Positions 8,429 through 16,826 of a stretch of 64,000 bases of DNA are shown piece by piece. The first letter of the stretch is position 1; the number at the start of each line of letters is the position of its first letter. Origin of the DNA: Marinococcus luteus_A (GTDB taxonomy: Bacteria > Bacillota > Bacilli > Bacillales > Marinococcaceae); the NCBI RefSeq assembly GCF_034497705.1, contig NZ_JAXRUV010000010.1:1-64000 (forward strand). The letters run 5' to 3'. Under the pieces are notes generated by a model that saw nothing but the letters and a program-made list of their open reading frames with translations, did not search any database and was not told the DNA's origin. The translations under genes and the position numbers were made by a program.

Positions 8429-9274
8429 TTATGCCCTCCATTCTGCTCCATTCTCTATCTGAACCATTTTGCGCTGCGTCAGCTCAAGCGCTGATTCAAT
8501 GCCCTTGCGCAGGCTGCTCTTCGTTGGGAAGGTACTCAGATCAATACCCAGGTTTACAATTGTCTGGGCAATTTCCGGACGGATACCGACCAGAATGCAC
8601 TCCGCCCCTACCAGCCTCACCGCTTTAGAGGCCTGAATGATATGGTTTGCCACCATCGTATCCACTACCGGCACACCGGTTATATCAATTAAAACCACCT
8701 GGGAACGATGCTGAATAATACCGTCGAGCAAATTCTCCATAATAAGCTTTGCCCGCTCGGTGTCGATCGCTCCAATTAATGGCATGACACTGACTTTTTC
8801 AAAGACAGGAATAAGAGGAGCAGAAAGTTCATTTAGAGCCATCTGCTGAAGTTCGAGTGTCTTTACCCATGAATCGGAATAATCATCAACCAGCTGGTTC
8901 ACGATCGCATCCACCCATTCTTCTACTTCTACAATCAAGCGGACGCTGTCCTCATCTGCATTATTAATATATGGCACAATGTAGGCAGTAATGACGCGCC
9001 GAAACACCTGCATTCCCTGCGTAAAATAGCTCAGCGGCCAGTCGGTCTGGATAAGCCGTTCCGCAAAACGCTTGATTTTACCTTTGGCTTCCGACCGCTC
9101 TAAACGGACTGAGCTGTACAGCACATCAATAAATTCTTCGTTGTTTGTGAATACTAAATCATCAGGAAGGGAGTTTTCAAAATATTCTTCCTGAACCCGG
9201 GCCATCTCTTCTTTCCATTTGGAAACCAACTGTTCCTGATGGTCATTGATGGCCTGCACTACAGATGAATGCAT
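8429..9274 (-). CDS. rsbR: RsbR, stressosome sensor
   Basis: A 281-residue protein with an N-terminal non-haem globin-like sensor domain (~1-140) and a C-terminal STAS domain. A highly conserved linker (LNELSAPLIPVFEKVSVMPL) leads into DTERAKLIMENLLDG and VVDTMVANHII, which carry candidate phosphothreonines. ATG 9274 follows GGAGGAATTCACG; an upstream in-frame codon at 9289 overlaps the ribosome binding site. It is the first gene of the sigB operon here, separated from the antitoxin gene by a terminator. Confidence 0.95.
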   Translation of the reverse strand: MHSSVVQAINDHQEQLVSKWKEEMARVQEEYFENSLPDDLVFTNNEEFIDVLYSSVRLERSEAKGKIKRFAERLIQTDWPLSYFTQGMQVFRRVITAYIVPYINNADEDSVRLIVEVEEWVDAIVNQLVDDYSDSWVKTLELQQMALNELSAPLIPVFEKVSVMPLIGAIDTERAKLIMENLLDGIIQHRSQVVLIDITGVPVVDTMVANHIIQASKAVRLVGAECILVGIRPEIAQTIVNLGIDLSTFPTKSSLRKGIESALELTQRKMVQIENGAEWRA

Positions 9275-9502
9275 CGTGAATTCCTCCATCTAGTCTGTCC
9301 ATTTCCGTTTAATGGGCGGGGGATAAATTTCATATGTTAATGCCCGGACTGGTGCATACTTTGTATTGTTTTGTACTGTATAGTTTGTTAATGGTACACC
9401 TGTACACTATCATACTCTATTTAGTATTATTCCATGTATAATACTTTAGCGCAAACAATTATGGCTGCAATCATATATATTCCTGAATAAAATTTATTAC
9501 AA
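9275..9502. other. Intergenic stretch where the mazF/endoA toxin gene is expected
   Basis: No coding potential and no MazF-like remnant is visible on either strand. On the minus strand it is AT-rich and must hold the rsbR promoter; no single -35/-10 pair stands out. A short inverted repeat around GTACA/TGTAC occurs near 9396-9408. In B. subtilis the endoA toxin gene fills this position. Confidence 0.6.
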
Positions 9503-9547
9503 TAAAAAAGCTGCCCGCCATTCACAGACAGGCAAGCAGCTTTTTTA
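9503..9547 (-). terminator. Terminator behind the orphan antitoxin
   Basis: Minus strand: AAAGCTGCTTGCCTGTC pairs imperfectly with GGCGGGCAGCTTTTTT. It cuts the alr-antitoxin unit off from rsbR. Confidence 0.9.
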
Positions 9548-9591
9548 TTCATCTCTGTTTCTTTAAAAGAAGAAATATAATTTCGAGTGTT

Positions 9592-9879
9592 TCAGATTCC
9601 GCTAAGCAATCGGCGATTTAAAGAGTGATCCACTTCTGTTTCTGCCTCAAATGACTCAGCAGCAATATTTAAATTGATACTGCTCATTTCTTCATACCCT
9701 TGCTTCATCGCTTCTTGAAACTCCAGACGTTGACGTTCTTTTAAATACATCTCCGTGGCTTGATGAATAAATTCGTTGCGGTTTGAGCTCTGCTGCCCCT
9801 CTTCAATCATTCCATCAAGTTCGTCAAGAAGATAGTCAGGCAGGCTGACCTTAATCTGCTTAGTGCTTTTCTGATGCAC
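9592..9879 (-). CDS. ndoAI: EndoAI/MazE-type antitoxin, without toxin partner
   Basis: A 95-residue ribbon-helix-helix protein. Residues ~8-50 form the RHH DNA-binding part (KVSLPDYLLDELDGMI), and the C-terminal part (GYEEMSSINLNIAAES ... RLLSGI) closely resembles the toxin-binding tail of B. subtilis EndoAI (YdcD). GTG 9879 is chosen because GGAGG lies 8 bases upstream. In bacilli this gene is normally followed by the mRNA interferase gene endoA (mazF), but here a terminator follows directly and no toxin gene is present. The toxin-binding tail is preserved, so a toxin may lie elsewhere in the genome, or the protein may serve only as a DNA-binding regulator. Confidence 0.85.
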   Translation of the reverse strand: MHQKSTKQIKVSLPDYLLDELDGMIEEGQQSSNRNEFIHQATEMYLKERQRLEFQEAMKQGYEEMSSINLNIAAESFEAETEVDHSLNRRLLSGI

Positions 9880-9984
9880 TCCACACACCTCCAGGTTGAC
9901 CCTTTTAGATTACCATCCCTTAATCATTACTTAATTCATCATAGCATTTATATATGCTGTTTGCAAAGCGCGTTTTTCATAAAA

Positions 9985-11136
9985 TCAGGGTTCAAACCTG
10001 TTTTCGGGAGTATATACCCGGGGTACACGTTTACTGATGGTACAGGTGACTTCGTATGTAATCGTTCCAAGGCGGTCGGCTACTTCCGTCACGCTGATCG
10101 TTTCCTCTTTCTGGCTGCCAATCAGTGTCACTTCCGTATTCACCGGGAATTCATGCGGCAGCCGAACCATCATCTGATCCATACAGATTCGTCCTACAAT
10201 AGGTACGCGAAAGCCTCCTGCCAATACCTCTCCCTGATTTTCAGCGTGCGCTCTCAGCCAACCATCTGCATAACCGATAGGCACAGTACCTATCCATTCA
10301 TTTCCCGTGGAGGTATAAATTGCTCCGTAGCTGATACTTGTGCCAGGCGGGACTTCTTTCACTTGAGTGAGGCGGCTGTGAAGCGTGAATGCTTCCTTCA
10401 GTTCAAATGGAAGATGACCGGTAATATCGGCTGCAGGGGTCAATCCATACATCGAAATGCCGAAGCGGACCATATTAAAGCAGCGCTCCGGAAAACGCAT
10501 AGCTGCTGCGCTGTTACCACAGTGAATCAGCCGGGGGGCGCTCCCCATCTGCCGTACCAGAGCAACCACTCGGGAAAAACGGGCATACTGCTGTTCAAAA
10601 TACGCAGTCTCCAGTTCATCAGCGGTAGCGAAATGCGTATACATACCTTCCATTTCTATAGAGGAAAGCTGGTTTACCGTAGCCAGAAAAGAAGTAATTT
10701 CTTCGTCATTTATCAATCCCAGCCGGCCCATGCCGGTGTCTACTTTCATATGAATGAAAAGTGATTCCCCGGCTGTATACCGGGAAGCTTCTTTTAGCCA
10801 TTCTTCCTGAAAGACCGTGAGCCGAATATCGTGGCGGGCAGCCACCAGGGCGTCCTGCGGCCGTGTTCTGCCAAGCACAAGGATGGGCAGTTCTATGCCG
10901 GCTTCCCGCAGTTCGAGCGCTTCTTCAAGCAGCGCCACCCCGAAATAGGATGCCCCCGCCTCCGCTGCTGCCACAGCCGTTGCGGCTGCCCCGTGTCCGT
11001 AGCCGTCCGCTTTCACTACGGCCATTACGGCCACGTTTTCTGCATGAAGTTTCCTCACTTCACGAATGTTGTATTTAATATTTTCTGTATTGATCTCCAC
11101 CCACGTATCCCGGTAGGATTCGCTGGAAAACGCCAT
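9985..11136 (-). CDS. alr: Alanine racemase
   Basis: A 383-residue PLP-dependent enzyme making D-alanine for peptidoglycan. The PLP lysine motif AVVKADGYGHG is at ~residues 38-48, and the second catalytic tyrosine region (SISYGAIYTS) lies near residue 265. Length and order (nnr-alr-antitoxin) match bacilli. The ATG follows AGAGGAGTCATC, 15 bp after nnr, so the two are probably cotranscribed. The LolA-like lipoprotein gene ydcC, found before alr in B. subtilis, is absent. Confidence 0.97.
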   Translation of the reverse strand: MAFSSESYRDTWVEINTENIKYNIREVRKLHAENVAVMAVVKADGYGHGAAATAVAAAEAGASYFGVALLEEALELREAGIELPILVLGRTRPQDALVAARHDIRLTVFQEEWLKEASRYTAGESLFIHMKVDTGMGRLGLINDEEITSFLATVNQLSSIEMEGMYTHFATADELETAYFEQQYARFSRVVALVRQMGSAPRLIHCGNSAAAMRFPERCFNMVRFGISMYGLTPAADITGHLPFELKEAFTLHSRLTQVKEVPPGTSISYGAIYTSTGNEWIGTVPIGYADGWLRAHAENQGEVLAGGFRVPIVGRICMDQMMVRLPHEFPVNTEVTLIGSQKEETISVTEVADRLGTITYEVTCTISKRVPRVYTPENRFEP

Positions 11137-11151
11137 GATGACTCCTCTTTT

Positions 11152-12693
11152 CTATCGTTTCTTTTGTGTCTGAATGAAAGTCAGGGCTTTCGGCAAATAA
11201 TCGATCAAATTGGATGCAGTAAACGAATAATCCGATATCCCTTCATTTATCGCAATTTCTGCAGCCAAGCCGTGTGTGTAGACTGCATTACAAACTCCCT
11301 CTTCCACTGTTGGACCCTGAAGCATCATCGCAAGCACAATGCCGGTCAGTGCGTCCCCGGATCCTCCCTTAGCAAGGGCACTGCTGCCGCTGGTACTCAC
11401 ATACTGCCTGCCTTCAGGGGTTGCAATAATCGTGTTTGGCCCCTTCAGCACAAGATAGCAGCCGAATTTACGCGCGTATTCGCGTGAAATCTTAAACCGC
11501 TCTGCATTGACCTCCTTTGGCGAAAGACCTGTGAGGCGGCCCATTTCACCGGGGTGCGGAGTCAAAATCAGCGGGTATTCTCTGTTTATCATTTCTTCCT
11601 CCAGCTCCGGCAGAAAATACAGTCCATCTGCATCCAGCACGAGCGGCGTTTGTGTCTCTGTCAGGAGCCGCTTCGTTAATACTTTCGTACTTTCTGTCCG
11701 GCCAAGCCCAGAGCCGGCTGCAACACCGTCCATTCCGTCCCACGGGAACGGCGTTTCCTGTAAATCGGCTACTTGACCGTCCTCCGTTTCAGGCAGCGGA
11801 AAGTAGGTTGCTTCGAGCACATGGGAAGCGACGGCGCTCAATGCAGACTCCGGTACGCTTGTGGTCAGAAGGCCGATGCCGGCATGCAGGCAGGCGTTCG
11901 AAGCGATGGCCGGGGCGCCTGGCATATTATAAGCACCTGCTATCAGCAGTCCTTTGCCGTTATCGCCCTTGTGCGACTCCTGCGTCCGTTCCGGCAGACT
12001 TTTAGCTGCGTCGGTTAGATCCCACGTCTGCCTTTTCTGATCCAATGCCTTCCAGGAAGCCTGAGGTACGCCGATCGGTACAATTTGAATGTCACCGTAA
12101 TAGTGCCTCGCCGGATACAGGTACGTGCTCAGTGTAGGAGCTTCAAGAATTACTGTAGAGTCTGCATTCACTGCCATACCGGGAAGTTCTTCCTCATTCG
12201 CCGGCACTCCCGTGGGAATATCTACAGCTACAACCGGTGCTGTTATGCTGTTCAGCCACTTTCCGGCAGAATAAAAAGGCTCCTTCAACTCTCCGTGAAT
12301 CCCGGTTCCAAGCATTGCATCAATGTAAATAATCCCTTCCTCCGGCGATTCTGGGTCAGGAACGCCGGTGCCTGCTGTCAGCGGAAGCCCGCAGGCAAGG
12401 TACAAATTCTTATGATACAATGCTCCTCCGGAAAGGGCATCCTCCTCCGCCAGCAGATATACAGAAACACCCCACCCAAGAGAGGAGAGGGTCCTGGCGA
12501 TAACGAAGCCGTCGCCCCCGTTGTTTCCCTTCCCTGCAAAGATAACCGCTTTACGCCCTTCAGGATACATATCATGTATGGCACCTGCCGCAGCCCGTCC
12601 CGCATTTTCCATTAGCAGCTCTTCTTTCATCCCAAGTGTTCCGATGGTGTATTGATCGAGCTGCTGCATTTCTTTACTTGTTACGATCTGCAT
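11152..12693 (-). CDS. nnr: Bifunctional NAD(P)HX epimerase/dehydratase
   Basis: A 513-residue fusion. The N-terminal YjeF_N epimerase half has FAGKGNNGGDGFVIAR. The C-terminal ribokinase-like ADP-dependent dehydratase half has LTPHPGEMGRL and GGSGDALTGI. Together they repair hydrated NAD(P)H. ATG 12693 (MQIVTSKEM) fits the family start and lies just behind the acpS stop TAG, with a GGGGCGG site upstream; the longer reading frame to 12822 overlaps acpS and is not used. acpS-nnr-alr form one compact unit. Confidence 0.95.
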   Translation of the reverse strand: MQIVTSKEMQQLDQYTIGTLGMKEELLMENAGRAAAGAIHDMYPEGRKAVIFAGKGNNGGDGFVIARTLSSLGWGVSVYLLAEEDALSGGALYHKNLYLACGLPLTAGTGVPDPESPEEGIIYIDAMLGTGIHGELKEPFYSAGKWLNSITAPVVAVDIPTGVPANEEELPGMAVNADSTVILEAPTLSTYLYPARHYYGDIQIVPIGVPQASWKALDQKRQTWDLTDAAKSLPERTQESHKGDNGKGLLIAGAYNMPGAPAIASNACLHAGIGLLTTSVPESALSAVASHVLEATYFPLPETEDGQVADLQETPFPWDGMDGVAAGSGLGRTESTKVLTKRLLTETQTPLVLDADGLYFLPELEEEMINREYPLILTPHPGEMGRLTGLSPKEVNAERFKISREYARKFGCYLVLKGPNTIIATPEGRQYVSTSGSSALAKGGSGDALTGIVLAMMLQGPTVEEGVCNAVYTHGLAAEIAINEGISDYSFTASNLIDYLPKALTFIQTQKKR

Positions 12694-12694
12694 C

Positions 12695-13060
12695 CTATTC
12701 GCCGCCCCTTTCTTCAATAATAACCTGAGCCACCGCACTGTCCCGCGAGTGACTGATGGAAACATGGATAGTATATGCTTCGTAGCCTTCGCAGCGGAGC
12801 AACGGCTCCCCCCGCTCTCCATTGCTCACTGTAATATCGTGAAAGCCTGTCTGCGAAGAGATGCCGGTGCCTGCTGCCTTTACAAACGCTTCCTTGGCAG
12901 CAAACCTTCCTGCTGTGAATTCTATCAGCCGTTTGCCGGAAAAATGTCCGCAGGCCCGTAATTCATCTTCATTTAAAATTCGCGGCAAAAATTTTTCCTG
13001 CTCCAAAGAGCGCTCAATTCGCTCTAACTCAATGATATCAACGCCTATTCCTTTAATCAT
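12695..13060 (-). CDS. acpS: Holo-[acyl-carrier-protein] synthase
   Basis: A 121-residue phosphopantetheinyl transferase that converts apo-ACP to holo-ACP. The family signatures GIGVDIIELERIE (N-terminus) and FAAKEAFVKAAGTGI (Mg/CoA binding) are intact. It ends in TAG and is followed within 1 bp by nnr. Upstream it diverges from the rhomboid gene. Confidence 0.97.
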   Translation of the reverse strand: MIKGIGVDIIELERIERSLEQEKFLPRILNEDELRACGHFSGKRLIEFTAGRFAAKEAFVKAAGTGISSQTGFHDITVSNGERGEPLLRCEGYEAYTIHVSISHSRDSAVAQVIIEERGGE

Positions 13061-13175
13061 TACTTTCTCCCTTCCCGCAACGCTTTTCGTGTATTCCTTT
13101 ATTTATTCATGCTACACTGACCGTACATACTTATACACTTTAGTATACCCGTCACCAGAAAGGGGACTAACCCAC

Positions 13176-13958
13176 TTGTTTATCCGCCACGAAACTTTTT
13201 CTACATTTATAAGACGCTACCCCGTAATCTCAATTATATTAGCGGTCCACCTGCTATTGTTTTTCTGGGTCAATCTTTCGGAATTAACGAACGGCCTGAT
13301 TCCGTTCGGGGAAGTTATTTATTATTTGATGGTCGGCAACAACTTCGCTATTCAGAGCGGAGAATACTGGCGCCTTCTTACTCCAGTGTTTTTACATACG
13401 TCTTTTGGGCACGTGCTTTTTAACTCCTTTGCGCTGCTGCTTTTCGGACCGCCGCTTGAATTCATGCTCGGCCGGCTCAAATTTCTTATATTCTATTTGA
13501 CAGCCGGAGTTATTGGAAATATTGCGACACTGTTTTTCGGTTCGCTCTACTTGTCACATTTGGGTGCCTCTGGAGCCATTTACGGACTGTTTGGTGCTTA
13601 TGTATTTATTATGATGAACCGCCGTCACCTTATTGACCCTTCAAGCGCCCAGATAGTTGTCGTTCTTCTTGTGATAGGCATGGTGTTCACCCTTCTGAAT
13701 TCCGGCGTCAACATATGGGCGCACCTATTTGGGTTCGTTGCCGGGTTCGGGCTGATTCCTATGTTTTTAAAAAATGCAGTTCCCTTCTATTTCTCCCAGG
13801 GATTCGGGCCTTCTTCCGACATTCGCAGGCCGCGCCGGAAAGTACGTGCGGTGACTGCCCAGAAAGTAGGAAGACGAATCGCTCTAATTGCCGCCTACGT
13901 CATTGTCGGCGCCGTGCTTCTCCGGGTGATCCAGCTCGTCATCGCCGCGCTAATGTAA
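13176..13958 (+). CDS. Rhomboid-family intramembrane serine protease
   Basis: About 260 residues with six or so membrane helices. Catalytic Ser132 is in GASGAIYGL and the partner His183 is in NIWAHLFGF; the HTSFGHVLFN loop motif is also present. TTG 13176 follows AAAGGGGAC and avoids overlap with acpS, so it is preferred over the first in-frame ATG at 12861. In B. subtilis ydcA, also a rhomboid, occupies the same spot upstream of acpS. A palindromic repeat begins directly behind its stop codon. Confidence 0.9.
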   Translation: MFIRHETFSTFIRRYPVISIILAVHLLLFFWVNLSELTNGLIPFGEVIYYLMVGNNFAIQSGEYWRLLTPVFLHTSFGHVLFNSFALLLFGPPLEFMLGRLKFLIFYLTAGVIGNIATLFFGSLYLSHLGASGAIYGLFGAYVFIMMNRRHLIDPSSAQIVVVLLVIGMVFTLLNSGVNIWAHLFGFVAGFGLIPMFLKNAVPFYFSQGFGPSSDIRRPRRKVRAVTAQKVGRRIALIAAYVIVGAVLLRVIQLVIAALM

Positions 13959-13960
13959 AA

Positions 13961-14091
13961 AGAAAAGCGGAAGAAGCCGGATAGTGGCGCGGGATCTGGA
14001 AGCTCTTTTGCCAAGTGGCTCTTTCACTTGGAAAGAAGAGCTGAAGAGACCTGCCGCCACTGGCTTCTGGAGCTGGACATCAAGAAAAGCG
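13961..14091 (+). repeat. Palindromic interspersed repeat, copy 1
   Basis: Starts with AGAAAAGCGGAAGAAGCCGG and ends with AGCTGGACATCAAGAAAAGC. Between them is an almost complete palindrome: AGTGGCG (13983) pairs with CGCCACT (14061), AGCTCTT with AAGAGCT, and CCAAGTG with CACTTGG around a 7-nt loop. A second copy in opposite orientation is at 21571-21711 with only a few differences. It does not code for a plausible protein. Similar short structured repeats with AGCTGGAC ends are known from bacilli; mobility is unproven. Confidence 0.88.
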
Positions 14092-14245
14092 GAGCCCCGC
14101 GGCACAGGAGCCTTATCCGGCTGGCCTGCCCCCCCTGGCTGGACTTGGCCAGAGCCAAGGAAGCCAGGGAGGCCAACGGAATAAGCGACTGCGGGACGTA
14201 GCTGGACATCAAGAAAAGCGGAAGAAGCCGGATAGTGGCGCGGCA
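14091..14245 (+). repeat. Palindromic interspersed repeat, second hairpin unit and partial third
   Basis: Shares the AGAAAAGCGGA start and the AGCTGGACATCAAGAAAAGC end with copy 1 but has a different hairpin: CTTATCCG/CGGAATAAG, GGCCT/AGGCC and CCCTGGCT/AGCCAGGG. From 14213 the opening segment of copy 1 (through GATAGTGGCGCGG) recurs and then stops, so the array begins and ends with the same ~31 bp. This looks like insertion of one repeat into another, or recombination between units. Confidence 0.8.
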
Positions 14246-14282
14246 TAATTATCTCCATATAATAACTGCTTTCCCCAGATAG

Positions 14283-14317
14283 AAAAGAGGCCCTTCCCGC
14301 AGAAGTGGCCTCTTTTT
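14283..14317. terminator. Bidirectional terminator between repeats and cstR-like gene
   Basis: GAGGCC and GGCCTC arms, with T runs on both sides. It can serve the rhomboid gene from the left and the CstR-like gene from the right. Confidence 0.85.
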
Positions 14318-14320
14318 CGT

Positions 14321-14581
14321 TTATCTGCTTTTTACGAGCAGATTGACAGCTTCTTGGACAGATTGACTAGTATCTTCCCCTCGTTCCATCTGTTCACGCA
14401 TGCATTGTTCCAGGTTTTCACTGACAATTACACCGATCGCGCGGTCCATCGCGGAACGAGCAGCTGACATCTGCCCTACAGTATCCCGGCAGTCCTGCCC
14501 TTCTTCCATCATCCGAAGAACACCCCGCACCTGTCCTTCGACACGGCGGAGTCTATTTTTAATATTAGCATCATATTCCAT
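14321..14581 (-). CDS. CstR/CsoR-family repressor, persulfide-sensor type
   Basis: An 86-residue all-helical DUF156 repressor. Cys31 (GQDCRD) and Cys60 (ENLEQCM) are present, but the histidine between them that CsoR uses for Cu(I) is Asn56 here. The two-Cys, no-His pattern and the ends MEYD...NLLVKSR resemble Staphylococcus aureus CstR, which senses sulfane sulfur through a Cys-Cys link. No sulfurtransferase, persulfide dioxygenase or copper pump gene is adjacent, so its targets must be elsewhere. Specificity is inferred from residues only. Confidence 0.85.
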   Translation of the reverse strand: MEYDANIKNRLRRVEGQVRGVLRMMEEGQDCRDTVGQMSAARSAMDRAIGVIVSENLEQCMREQMERGEDTSQSVQEAVNLLVKSR

Positions 14582-14672
14582 GAGTTAAGCGGCCTCCAAT
14601 GTATTTAAAATGTACATTGCCATTATACATGAAATAATTGGTAATTTCCTACACCCTCTAATAAATTTTCAA

Positions 14673-15929
14673 TCAGCCTGCTCTCCATTCAATCGTATTA
14701 GGTGCTGCAGGAACTTCCCATCTTTGGTTGAGCGGTACTTCTCCAAGTGAGTCACTGTTCTCAGAGGTAAACTTTATGGACTCGTACCCAAAATCAGCTG
14801 CTGCGAGCCCTACCGCATCAATCATCGCCTGCTGAACCTCCATAGACGTGTCTTCGAGAGAACCAGCCAGACTGATAGTTACTGATTCACCTTCATCTTC
14901 TACATTCCCTACAGTAAGAGAGCCGGGAATCGGAGCTCTCACTTCAGCAGTTTCAGGTTCTTCGTTCATTTTCACCAGCGTTTCCTCTAAAGAAAGCAGA
15001 GTGCCGTTTTCATTCGTAGTAGAAATCCCCGCTCCTTCACCAGTCACTAAATAAGAGGCATCATCTACATCATATAAATAATAGCCGCGATTCTCCTCAA
15101 TATCCTGGACATCTATTTCTTCTTCATTTCCGCTGCTTTCATCAGGTATATTTGATACTTCTATCCCTTTTTCACCTAAATAACGGACAAGTTCTTCAAT
15201 GCCGCGCTCGACCCGGCCGGATTCCGCAGCCGTGATTTCGGAGGATACTGCCGCTTCGATACTCCCATTCTCTGCATTCTCCCAGGATATCTTTTCAGTC
15301 ATAGCAGGGCCGAGCCCAAATTCATTTCCATCTACTTCTTCCGTAATAAAATTCAAAAGCTCTTTCAGGCCCGTTTCTGCCACAAATGTTAAAGGGACAA
15401 TGACCGACCCCTGTACACTTTCAAAAGGAATCGTCACAGCGTTCACACTGCCGCTTCCTTCTTCTTTAGTAAGCGCAGATACATACCTATCTGGTGTTTC
15501 TCCGCTTTCTTTCGTATCTTCCTGAATTATCGGCGGGTTTTCTTCTTCAGTACCGCTTTCTGCCGGCTCAGATTCTTCAGGCACTGCGTTGTCTGTCTCG
15601 TTTTCAGCTGTATTTTCCGTTTCCTGTTGTTCAACTGACTCTGAATCTCCGGCCTCATTCTCGTCTTCGGCGTTCTCTTCCTGAGAAGGGGAAGCCGTCT
15701 GATTCGAAGTCCACCATATTCCAGGAACGATAAGTATCGCTAGTAGGAGAACTGCCGCCGAGGTAAAAACAGGAGCCGGCCAGCGCCGGTGCGTACGGTG
15801 TCTTTTCTTTGAGTCCAGCTGATCCTGAATATTATGGTAGATTTCATTTTTAGATCGTTTATCCTGCACCCGGGGCATTTGCTTTAATGAGTGTTCAATC
15901 CGTTCCCTGGAACGATTATGCTTCTTCAA
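14673..15929 (-). CDS. rsiX: RsiX-like anti-sigma-X factor
   Basis: A 418-residue single-pass membrane protein. It has a basic cytoplasmic N-terminus (~50 residues), one membrane helix (~52-72, FTSAAVLLLAILIVPGIWW), a strongly acidic linker, then two GerMN-like extracytoplasmic regions ending in VPAAPNTIEW, as in B. subtilis RsiX. TTG 15929 overlaps the sigX stop (TTGA) and follows AAGGAGGGC. The acidic linker is longer than expected from B. subtilis RsiX and fits a halophile. It should hold SigX at the membrane until envelope stress. Confidence 0.88.
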   Translation of the reverse strand: MKKHNRSRERIEHSLKQMPRVQDKRSKNEIYHNIQDQLDSKKRHRTHRRWPAPVFTSAAVLLLAILIVPGIWWTSNQTASPSQEENAEDENEAGDSESVEQQETENTAENETDNAVPEESEPAESGTEEENPPIIQEDTKESGETPDRYVSALTKEEGSGSVNAVTIPFESVQGSVIVPLTFVAETGLKELLNFITEEVDGNEFGLGPAMTEKISWENAENGSIEAAVSSEITAAESGRVERGIEELVRYLGEKGIEVSNIPDESSGNEEEIDVQDIEENRGYYLYDVDDASYLVTGEGAGISTTNENGTLLSLEETLVKMNEEPETAEVRAPIPGSLTVGNVEDEGESVTISLAGSLEDTSMEVQQAMIDAVGLAAADFGYESIKFTSENSDSLGEVPLNQRWEVPAAPNTIEWRAG

Positions 15930-16465
15930 TCTCCTGCCCTCCTTTCTTCTAAATTTTCCCTGCTTTCCATTAAGTCCTGTATTTTTTTCACGGCCCGGTG
16001 CTGGGTCGTTTTCACCTTACTCTCCGACCACCCGAGCACTTCGGCTGCCTCTTTGATCGAGAGCGATTCCACATAACGCAGCATTAATACCTGCCGCTGG
16101 TCCGGGGAGCACGCTTTCATGCATTCATAAATTTCACGCACATCGTCTTTCGCAGTGAGAATCTCATCTGGAAGAGGAGCCGGGTCACGCATTTCCTCTT
16201 TTGATAAAGGACCGAGCACTCCCAGCCATTTGCGCTTCTTTCTGTTTTGCTTGCGGATCCAGTCTATGCCGACATGTCTGGCGATAGAATAAAGCCAGGT
16301 TTTTTCACTGCTTTTGCCTTCAAATGTTTCAAAGGAATGCAGCACTTTAATGTAAACCTCCTGGACCAGCTCCTCGGCTGTTTCACGATCTCGGACCATA
16401 TAAAATAAATATTGGAAAAGGGAGTGATGATATTGTTCATATAGCCTTTCAAACTCATCATGCAT
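15926..16465 (-). CDS. sigX: ECF sigma factor SigX
   Basis: A 179-residue ECF sigma factor. Region 2 (LFQYLFYMVRDRETAEELVQ then SSEKTWLYSIARHVGIDWIR) and region 4 (SIKEAAEVLGWSESKVKTTQ) closely follow SigX of B. subtilis, which controls cell-envelope charge genes. ATG 16465 is chosen because AAGGA lies ten bases upstream; a GTG at 16474 is too close to that site. A consensus sigma-X promoter lies just upstream, so the operon is probably self-activated. Confidence 0.93.
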   Translation of the reverse strand: MHDEFERLYEQYHHSLFQYLFYMVRDRETAEELVQEVYIKVLHSFETFEGKSSEKTWLYSIARHVGIDWIRKQNRKKRKWLGVLGPLSKEEMRDPAPLPDEILTAKDDVREIYECMKACSPDQRQVLMLRYVESLSIKEAAEVLGWSESKVKTTQHRAVKKIQDLMESRENLEERRAGD

Positions 16466-16486
16466 GATGAACACTTCCTTAATGTA

Positions 16487-16512
16487 GACGTTCCCTGTCT
16501 TTTTTAGTTACA
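16487..16512 (-). promoter_or_regulatory. Sigma-X autoregulatory promoter
   Basis: Minus strand: TGTAAC (16507-16512), 16-bp spacer, CGTC (16487-16490), the ECF/sigma-X consensus. The 5' leader to the sigX ATG would be very short (~15 nt). Confidence 0.85.
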
Positions 16513-16826
16513 CCGGTAATTTTATTGATGGAAAGTGAAAAAAGAAATTACATTTCCAACCATTTTCTGTTTATGTATATTCAAAGTTTAATTCTTCTGC
16601 TGATGCCCCGTAGGATATTAGCAATATACTTCGCACTATTATAGCATTTCCACGTTTTTTTCCGAAAAGCCCCCCGCTGCTTTCACGTTCTGATTTAACA
16701 TTAGTAAAGTCCTGTTTATGTTCATTTGGAGGATTTGAACCTTTCTTTATTTTGAAACATGGTATAATTATGTAACAACATTGTATTAATTGTAAACTAA
16801 ATTTAATATTTGACCGGGGGGATTCT
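16513..16826. other. Divergent intergenic region sigX / GerMN lipoprotein
   Basis: Mostly AT-rich with no supportable gene. On the plus strand an extended -10 element (TGGTATAAT, TATAAT at 16763-16768) probably drives the lipoprotein gene. No second sigma-X site was seen facing right. Confidence 0.5.

Noticed and set aside
9874..10764. 296-codon plus-strand frame over alr
   Set aside because: Antisense to a fully conserved alanine racemase; composition (Cys/His/Ser-rich) is not protein-like.
13950..14258. Frames of ~60-100 codons inside the palindromic repeats
   Set aside because: The same peptide strings recur in the distant repeat copy and follow the palindrome, so they come from structure, not coding.
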